Source of the DNA: Parietichytrium sp. I65-24A
Taxonomy: Eukaryota; Sar; Bigyra; Thraustochytrida; Thraustochytriidae
NCBI GenBank assembly: GCA_012862575.1
Contig: BLSF01000001.1
Location: 1,054,001-1,118,000 of the forward strand
Direction of reading: 5' to 3'
Length of the DNA: 64,000 nucleotides
Shown: in pieces, positions 58,094 to 64,000 of the stretch
Position numbering within the stretch: position 1 is the first letter of the stretch
Layout of the letters: each line of letters starts with the position of its first letter
Made by a program: the position numbers and the translations under genes
Notes under the pieces: model-generated
Told to the model about the DNA's origin: nothing
The model's database searches: none
Seen by the model: the letters and a program-made list of their open reading frames with translations, nothing else

Positions 58094-60796
58094 CTAAAGC
58101 TCGGGGATAATTTCATTCCCAGGTTCAGGCTTCTTGCGAAGCTTGCGCATGGCAAGGAGTCCCGCAAAGCCAGCTCCAAACAGAAACGAGCCTGCAGATG
58201 CCAAAGAGACAGCAACAGGATCAAGGCTAGAACTGCTCGTGTCCTCTCCCTCATCGTTTTGAGGCGGAATGTTCGCTACCTCGCCCTCGACTGTATTGTT
58301 TTGGAGCGTTGGGTAAACAAGCTCTTCGCCGGTAGTTTTTTGAAGGTTGAGCTCGCAGATTGAGATTGAAGCATTGACGGCGCCAGCAAGGTCCGGGGAA
58401 AGAAGGGACCCAAGCTCCTCAGGAGTGTACAGCCCGAATTGAGTGCAGTCGTCCGACAAAACGTTCCTTATGGTGTCCTCGGTGGCATTGGCAAACCAGG
58501 AGTTTGGCTGGAAGCAGTGAGCGGAACACTTGTCCTGCGCGCTTGGGACCAAGAAGTCTAGTGAAGGGTTTTCAGCAAGCTCTTGTAGCCGCTCGTCAGA
58601 GCATTGATCCTCGCAGGAAAAGCTTGCCTGCTCGGAGTCAAGGGCTTCAGATTCTGGGCGAGCGCTTGTGAGCTCGCAATATACACTGATAATTAAGCTT
58701 CCAAGGCCGAGAAGGTCCGATACAATAGGGACAGGGACAGTGGCGGCAAGCGCCAGGCTAGTTGAAACAGACGAGAGGGTATCGCAACCTTGATCTCCGT
58801 CTGCTGATTTGCCTTCACGTGCTTTTGCTTCTGTGTTGATCTCCAGAGAAAATGTAGCTGCCCTCGTTTTAGTGTCCATGAAACTCACCCGAGCCAACTG
58901 CGGGATCCTGTATGATGGCTGGTTCCAATCAAGGTTCCAATACTCCTTCTTGATGTACTCATATTCGCAGCAAGCAGCGAAAGGGGTGATGTCACTGGCG
59001 TCTTCGTTTTCCAAACGCTGTGGTATGTCAGTGCAGTACCTCACACATCTAGATTCCTTTGGACAGCTTGTTTTGTCGCACGAGCCGCGCATGACGTTTC
59101 CAGTCTTGACAATGTTCTGATTTGCGAGCGTTCTGAGGATATCCAGAGCTGTAGAAAAGTAAGCGTCACGCGATTCCTTGAATTCGTCATCAGGAAGAGG
59201 GGTCACGGGATGATATTTTAGAAAAAGTGCGGAACTCAAATCCACAACTTTCGAGTTGTAATTGTGAACGTTAACACGTCCACAGACATCGATTCCGCAG
59301 CCTAGCACTTCGTTATCATTGAAGAAGGCGTTTATGTGTGAAGACGTTTTCGTCACTGGGGCGCTAACAATTTTAGCCTTCTTCAACAAGTCAAACTCCA
59401 TCTCTCGCTCATAATTTGTATCGCCTCGAACATAGTTTTGGAGCTCAGTGCTGCCGAGTGAATCAGAGATTAGATATCCATAGTGTCCAATATCTTTGGA
59501 GGAAGCTCTTGCCTCGACGAACATATGCACTGCTGGGAAAAAGAAATTCTTCACCGAGCTGCCGGCGTTCCCGCTTTTCCCGGCGCAATCAAGTTTTAGG
59601 CGTCGATCAGGGGTTCCTGACTTGTCTCTCATGAAGCACACGCAGTCTTTCTGGGACTTGTCAAAGAACAGAAACAATGCTCTCTTTAGGTTCTGGGAAG
59701 CAGCAGTTCCACTACACCAGATCTGACAAGCAGACAGAGTGGTCAAGCTCTTGGACACCTTTTCGTCCCACTTCATTCTGAGGGTGTAGTCAGCTGCGGG
59801 GCAATCGTTTCGCGAGTTTGGAATCCAGTTGAGCGCCTGCTGTTCGTCCTGGGCCTGGCGGAACTCATTCGAAGCCGTCCACTCAGCGTTGACATTGTTG
59901 GATTGGCAATTCGCAAGCCTGATCGCGTTACCGTTCCTCCTGTTGCTCGAAGAATCTCCTGCGTTTTGGAGGCACAGATTGGTGTTTTTCAAACGGATGA
60001 CGCCACTGGCGACCTGCCAAAGCTGACCGGCGATTTGGTGGTCAAAATTGCACCTTGTAAGCGTAACCTTTCCGTCGACTTTAGATTCCGGGGCAGTCAA
60101 ACAATACCTGCTCTCATGGTCGCCTGGGGACGTCATGATGCGGATCATGTCATTCGCGACGATCCACATCTGATTCTGTCCATTGTTCATGGTCCAAAGC
60201 ACTGCTGCCGTTTGGCTGCTTCTTCCATTCGTTGCGTCCAGCACGAAGTTTTCTGCAAGTCCGTTTGCTTTCGCTTTGGCACCTCCCAAAATGAGCGTTT
60301 GGGCAACGGCTACAGGACGAATCTCTTGATTTGGCGAAAGGCGGTGCCCTTCGCCAACACAAGTGTAAATTATTAGCTTATCCCCTCTTTTCTGGGATTG
60401 TCCAGGGTCGCCTGTCTTGGAAATGCAGTAGTTGGTGTTCTCGAGCTTGATCCGATTGTTGCTTATTACCCATCTCTGGTTGTTGTTCGATAGGTTGCAG
60501 TTCCACAGGTAAACTGGTCCTCCATTCTTGCGATCGGGAGAGTCCAAGCACAAATCAGTATCGTGGAGTCGAATTACGCCGTCTTCGATTCTGAAGAGCT
60601 GGTTCACATTGGCGATGTTGTCCCAAAGTTTCATTTGGGTGCGCAACGCTCGGCTGTCGGATGAATCGACGGCGAATCCCGTGTTGATATTGTTCTTCTC
60701 CGAGTCCGGTCCCGTGAACGATAGCACGACGGGAGTGTCATATGCGTGACCAAGAGATACGCTGAGCACCAGCAGAGCCAGTGCCAAAAGCGTCAT
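58094..60796 (-). CDS. Signal-peptide, single-pass protein with ricin-type lectin repeats
   Basis: The product is 900 residues. The signal peptide is MTLLALALLVLSVSLGHAYD. Residues about 25-330 contain ricin-B-type beta-trefoil repeats (VIRLHDTDLCLDSPDRKNGG, VYLWNCNLSNNNQRW, KVTLTRCNFDHQIAGQLWQV, VIRLKNTNLCLQNAG and IRLANCQSNNVNAEW), expected to bind sugars. A Cys-rich region (about 340-420, SACQIWCSG... DCVCFMRDKSG) looks like a WSC/PAN-like module but is not certain. The 420-760 part is unrecognised, with many Cys (CCEYEY, CDKTSCPKESRCVRYC). One transmembrane helix lies near 860-882 (VSLASAGSFLFGAGFAGLLA), followed by a short basic tail (MRKLRKKPEPGNEI). It is probably a type I cell-surface or secretory-pathway lectin. 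It is intronless. Confidence 0.83.
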   Translation of the reverse strand: MTLLALALLVLSVSLGHAYDTPVVLSFTGPDSEKNNINTGFAVDSSDSRALRTQMKLWDNIANVNQLFRIEDGVIRLHDTDLCLDSPDRKNGGPVYLWNCNLSNNNQRWVISNNRIKLENTNYCISKTGDPGQSQKRGDKLIIYTCVGEGHRLSPNQEIRPVAVAQTLILGGAKAKANGLAENFVLDATNGRSSQTAAVLWTMNNGQNQMWIVANDMIRIMTSPGDHESRYCLTAPESKVDGKVTLTRCNFDHQIAGQLWQVASGVIRLKNTNLCLQNAGDSSSNRRNGNAIRLANCQSNNVNAEWTASNEFRQAQDEQQALNWIPNSRNDCPAADYTLRMKWDEKVSKSLTTLSACQIWCSGTAASQNLKRALFLFFDKSQKDCVCFMRDKSGTPDRRLKLDCAGKSGNAGSSVKNFFFPAVHMFVEARASSKDIGHYGYLISDSLGSTELQNYVRGDTNYEREMEFDLLKKAKIVSAPVTKTSSHINAFFNDNEVLGCGIDVCGRVNVHNYNSKVVDLSSALFLKYHPVTPLPDDEFKESRDAYFSTALDILRTLANQNIVKTGNVMRGSCDKTSCPKESRCVRYCTDIPQRLENEDASDITPFAACCEYEYIKKEYWNLDWNQPSYRIPQLARVSFMDTKTRAATFSLEINTEAKAREGKSADGDQGCDTLSSVSTSLALAATVPVPIVSDLLGLGSLIISVYCELTSARPESEALDSEQASFSCEDQCSDERLQELAENPSLDFLVPSAQDKCSAHCFQPNSWFANATEDTIRNVLSDDCTQFGLYTPEELGSLLSPDLAGAVNASISICELNLQKTTGEELVYPTLQNNTVEGEVANIPPQNDEGEDTSSSSLDPVAVSLASAGSFLFGAGFAGLLAMRKLRKKPEPGNEIIPEL

Positions 60797-63700
60797 GTTG
60801 GGAAGGTGTTTTGCAACGAATTGGGTATTGCTTGAGCTTGTAGATCAGCGCTTGTTCTCGTTTTGGGTCTGCTGCAACTTGGAGAATCACAAGCCAAGAT
60901 GCGGGAACTCCGTCCAGTAGTGTTGTCTGTCGGCCGTATCGGAGGACTGGGAATTATATGGCTCAATTCACAGTAATACAAAAAGGGAGCTTTTTGAAAG
61001 CGCACTGGTTTTGCTATGAAGCTCTCCCTTGACCAGAGCTTTCTTTTTTCTCTCTATGGAAGCAAAATGGATCCATCAAGCTCATTGACTCCAAGCCCGC
61101 AAACAATTTTTCAAGCAGACACTTGGCACACGGTTGGTCATTCTCTTTGATGGTTAATAAGTTGCCGTTTCACTTTCGTTTACCAAGCCAAGCAAGCGCT
61201 TTGGAAACGCACAGGATCCGACCTTCTCACTCCGTATTGATATGCCGTTTCCTTACCTCCGCCTATTCGCACAGTGCACACCGCGCATCCCGTGCATCCC
61301 GTGCATACTCTATACGGAACATGAGAGCCAATCTTGACCAAATCTTGCCATCTTTTTCCCAAGAGGGCACAAAAAGGTTTCCATCACCTAAACTTCTTCT
61401 CTTTTTATTTCATTTCTTTTCTTGAGAGAAACTTACAATCTGCAGTTGCTACTTCACCTTGTCGCCAGTCGCCGCGGCTCAAACCGCGTTTCTCACAGCG
61501 CAGGGTCAGCAGTCGGTGTGTGCTTTGCTGCTTTAATGCTTTGAAGAGCAAAGTAATGTGCTCTCCATGCTCTGACCCACCAACTCACAACTTAGCGCAC
61601 CTACCTACCTGCCTGCCCACAACTAACTTCTGGCTGGCCTTGGCATCCCACTACAATCCCAGCATATCCCAGTCGCCGCAGCAACCGCAGCACTCGAAAA
61701 AATGTTGCGAATGTCAGCGAAAGAGACGAACCTTGAAAGCCCAATACCTCCCAGTCGCACACAACCACGACCAAGGCCAGGAAGGAGAGATCCAACTCAC
61801 AAAGGCGAAGGCGAAAGCGAAGAAAGGTCGCACACTGGTGCACACTGCGAGGTTGTATCGACAGGAGTGACTCTGCGAACTTTCTTTCTCCCTCATCCAA
61901 TAACTTAAATGCAACGCACCTCGACGAGTCCTACGAAACGAAGCGACTCGCAGCCGATCAAATGAGTCTGGCGACGGGTTTGTGATGTTTGTGACTCGCT
62001 CGCCTTGTCGCGAGATGTCCCGAGGAAGCTCCTATTTCGATTTTCGAGCGCACGCCGCTACTCGGTACCGACGTACTGACTGCGAATGTGAGAGAGTGAG
62101 TAAATCGCCTAGTCCTGCAAGACCTCGCATTGCGTGCCCCAAGCAAGCGACCGCAATCAACTTTCACTACCGTGTCATGAATGAAGGTCAGTCACTAGGC
62201 GAGCCGAGATCCCGAGTGCACTTCTCGCTGCTCACTTGCTCACTCGCTCACCGCTGTCAGTTCCACCAATGACTGCGAATGCGGGTTACAGATTCAGGTC
62301 GCGAGGAGTCTGGCTTGACCGTGGCCGCTCGACCTGGAAAATATCAGCTCTTGGCGCTTTTGGCACTTGACGAGACGAGAGTTTAAAGCATGCGAAGCAG
62401 GAAGGGACTCAGTGTGCACTGCTGACATCTCCAGTGTGCACACAGCAGAGTCCAAGTGACGTGTTGAGGAAGCCCAGCCTTAAATGAACCTGCTTTGTGT
62501 CCTGAAACTCGCAGTCGGTAGGTAACTCACAGGCCGCATTACGCTAGCTAGCGAGTCTCGATCGAGTCTCTGCAAGCTTCTCAAAGTTAGATGCTTCGCT
62601 TTGCGAACGCATGGGCGACATGAAAGAAAAGCGAATTGTAAGCGACTAAAGTTCTGAGCCTATGAGACGACCTTCCAAAACTGATCCCAGAACTTCCACG
62701 TCCGTCAACTTTGCGAGGTGTGTGGTACTCGGCTATGAGATGGCCTGTCTCACAAGACATTGAGCCAAGATCAGGTGGTATGATGGAGTCTGACTCACCG
62801 TCAGGACTCATAGTGGAACCTTCTATTAAAAGGTACAAACGGTGACACAAAATTCACGCGAGGTTTGTCCATCATTCGCGGAAATTCGCGGAGACGGTAT
62901 GACGATCGTCACTGGTGTGCGTGCCGTGCGTGCCTCGAGTTGTCATCATGCAAGCACCGGTACAGGAAAGATACCCAGAGAAATGGAAGAGGCATGAGAT
63001 AGATATCTATCATCTGGAATTAACAGTTAGTGCTTGTTCATTAAAAGAGCCGAAGCCTTGCGTTGTTTGCTATATTTTCACAGCCAACCAAGAGAAGCTA
63101 GCTAGCTGTGTGAGCTTATTTACAGTACTGACAGTGAGCACCTCACTGATTCACCCTGCCAAGATGTTTGCGATGAGGCCGAAGTCGGACGGGGGTTGCC
63201 GAGGATTCCAAGTCCTGCGTGCTGCGTGCATCGAATTTGGACCTCGCACACCTTCATAAATTTGTGCCCTTGGAGAAGTTCTCACATTTTTGAGGTTAAG
63301 CTCGAGTTGTTGTTTTTCAACCTGAATCAAACGGGACCATCCGAGAAACTTGTTTTCCGCTCGACTCTCAAGAGATGTCCGACTGCGGACTACAAGTGAA
63401 TGGTGGAACTTTGCGATGAAATGAGGTCCGCACTGTCCGCACTCGCAGAAAATCTTGAGCACCTTCTACAATTTGGTCGCGTTCATTCGTGGGGCAGGAG
63501 CCAAGCCGTTCAAAATTCGCGTCGTGTATGTTGACTTTGCGAAACGCGTCCATGGTAATTCTTGTTCTTCTGCCTTTCCAGCAACGGTTCAACAAGCCAA
63601 AGTGCGCCAGCCTTTGCCACTCTTCTTTGTGCCTGTGCGCCTGCCGTTCGGTTAGGTTAGGCTGTATAGCGGAGTAAAAAGGGACATCCCAAGCACTATC

Positions 63701-64000
63701 AAGCACTATCTATCGTTTCGCAGTTCCCTAGATCTTCTTCTCACCACTTCTTCCCAAGTCACCGTCACCACGCCCCAAGCTTTTGAGCCTTCACCAACCA
63801 TTGGACCAACAACGTCCCTGGACCTCTTAACGTAGACCTTCGCTCAAGGGCCTCTCGTCTCGTGGAGAACCAAGTGTCAAGCAAGAATTATCGTTTCGGG
63901 TGTCTTCTCGGAAGCAAGTGCTCAGGACGATAAAACGAACAAAGTACAAAATTCAATTGAAATGTCTAGTCCCAGCGCTTACTGCTTCAGGCCGAATGAT
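60797..64000. other. Right-hand gene-poor region
   Basis: 3.2 kb without a confident gene. It carries short repeats such as CATCCCGTGCATCCCGTGCATAC near 61287-61309, (AGGC)n-like AAGGCGAAGGCGAAAGCGAAG at about 61800-61822, a GTAC motif near 62063-62078 and AGCACTATCAAGCACTATC near 63692-63710. A weak minus-strand coding signal is described separately. Confidence 0.4.
63151..63553 (-). CDS. Weak spliced-gene signal, unknown
   Basis: Two minus-strand stretches look protein-like. One starts at an ATG at 63553 (MDAFRKVNIHDANFERLGSC, then PTNERDQIVEGAQDFLR). The other, in a second frame, reads RTSLESRAENKFLGWSRLIQ then VEKQQLELNLKNVRTSPRAQ, ending at 63151. They overlap near 63450 and would need an intron I could not place with a matching phase. 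There is no family. Confidence 0.17.

Noticed and set aside
61334-61870. 178-codon plus frame
   Set aside because: Low-complexity composition, no motif and no promoter context. Probably chance.
1-64000. Mobile elements, viral remnants, CRISPR, rRNA
   Set aside because: No transposase, reverse transcriptase, integrase, capsid gene, long terminal repeats, spacer-repeat array or rRNA-like sequence was recognised on reading both strands.

Overview
The window is nuclear DNA of a unicellular eukaryote. Protein-coding genes lie on both strands, most without introns. The introns that can be placed are short (about 60-215 bp) with GT-AG ends. Secretory signal peptides, a COPI/ER tether subunit, an eIF2 assembly factor, a WAVE-complex subunit and a neuropathy-target-esterase homologue rule out a prokaryote or organelle. 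Intron-poor genes, long AT-richer spacers full of simple repeats and this gene mix would fit a thraustochytrid (labyrinthulomycete) or similar stramenopile protist. That placement is inference; no marker gene here proves it. The standard genetic code works throughout.

Layout. 1-1.9 kb: an Nbas/Sec39-type tether subunit running off the left edge. 3-7.3 kb: a membrane-anchored coiled-coil protein, a soluble coiled-coil protein and a membrane dual-specificity phosphatase. 7.4-11.2 kb: tRNA m7G46 methyltransferase, a candidate small spliced gene and a secreted FG-GAP propeller/VWA protein. 13.6-15 kb: a sugar-porter MFS transporter. 16.4-19.5 kb: a glutamate-dehydrogenase-like protein with altered catalytic lysines, then an ankyrin/zinc-ribbon protein. 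19.5-23 kb: two tandem gamma-glutamyl hydrolases with the same intron position. 24.9-28.6 kb: an alpha/beta-hydrolase homologue lacking the usual nucleophile and a five-finger C2H2 protein. 31.4-35.5 kb: CDC123 and formate-tetrahydrofolate ligase. 35.9-42.3 kb: an unrecognised polytopic membrane protein and a three-exon neuropathy-target-esterase homologue. 45-46.7 kb: a surface protein with a recent internal duplication and a one-base frame slip. 47.2-51.9 kb: an unresolved multi-exon gene, a leucine-rich-repeat protein and a long ankyrin protein. 53.7-57.9 kb: acyl-CoA-binding protein, a double-PH protein and BRK1/HSPC300. 58.1-60.8 kb: a secreted or membrane protein with ricin-type lectin repeats. 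60.8-64 kb: no confident gene.

The genes do not form an operon. Two themes recur. The first is folate and one-carbon metabolism (two gamma-glutamyl hydrolases, formate-THF ligase, a glutamate-dehydrogenase relative). The second is the secretory and cell-surface apparatus (Nbas-like tether, propeller-VWA protein, GPI-like repeat protein, lectin protein, NTE, PH protein, WAVE subunit). I found no viral, retroelement or transposon genes, no convincing tRNA or rRNA and no CRISPR array. The most interesting items are two probable pseudoenzymes (glutamate dehydrogenase and hydrolase), spliced genes that single-frame reading hides (BRK1, the Nbas-like 5' part, small candidates), and recurring palindromic GTAC and TTGACAGTGAA motifs in the spacers.
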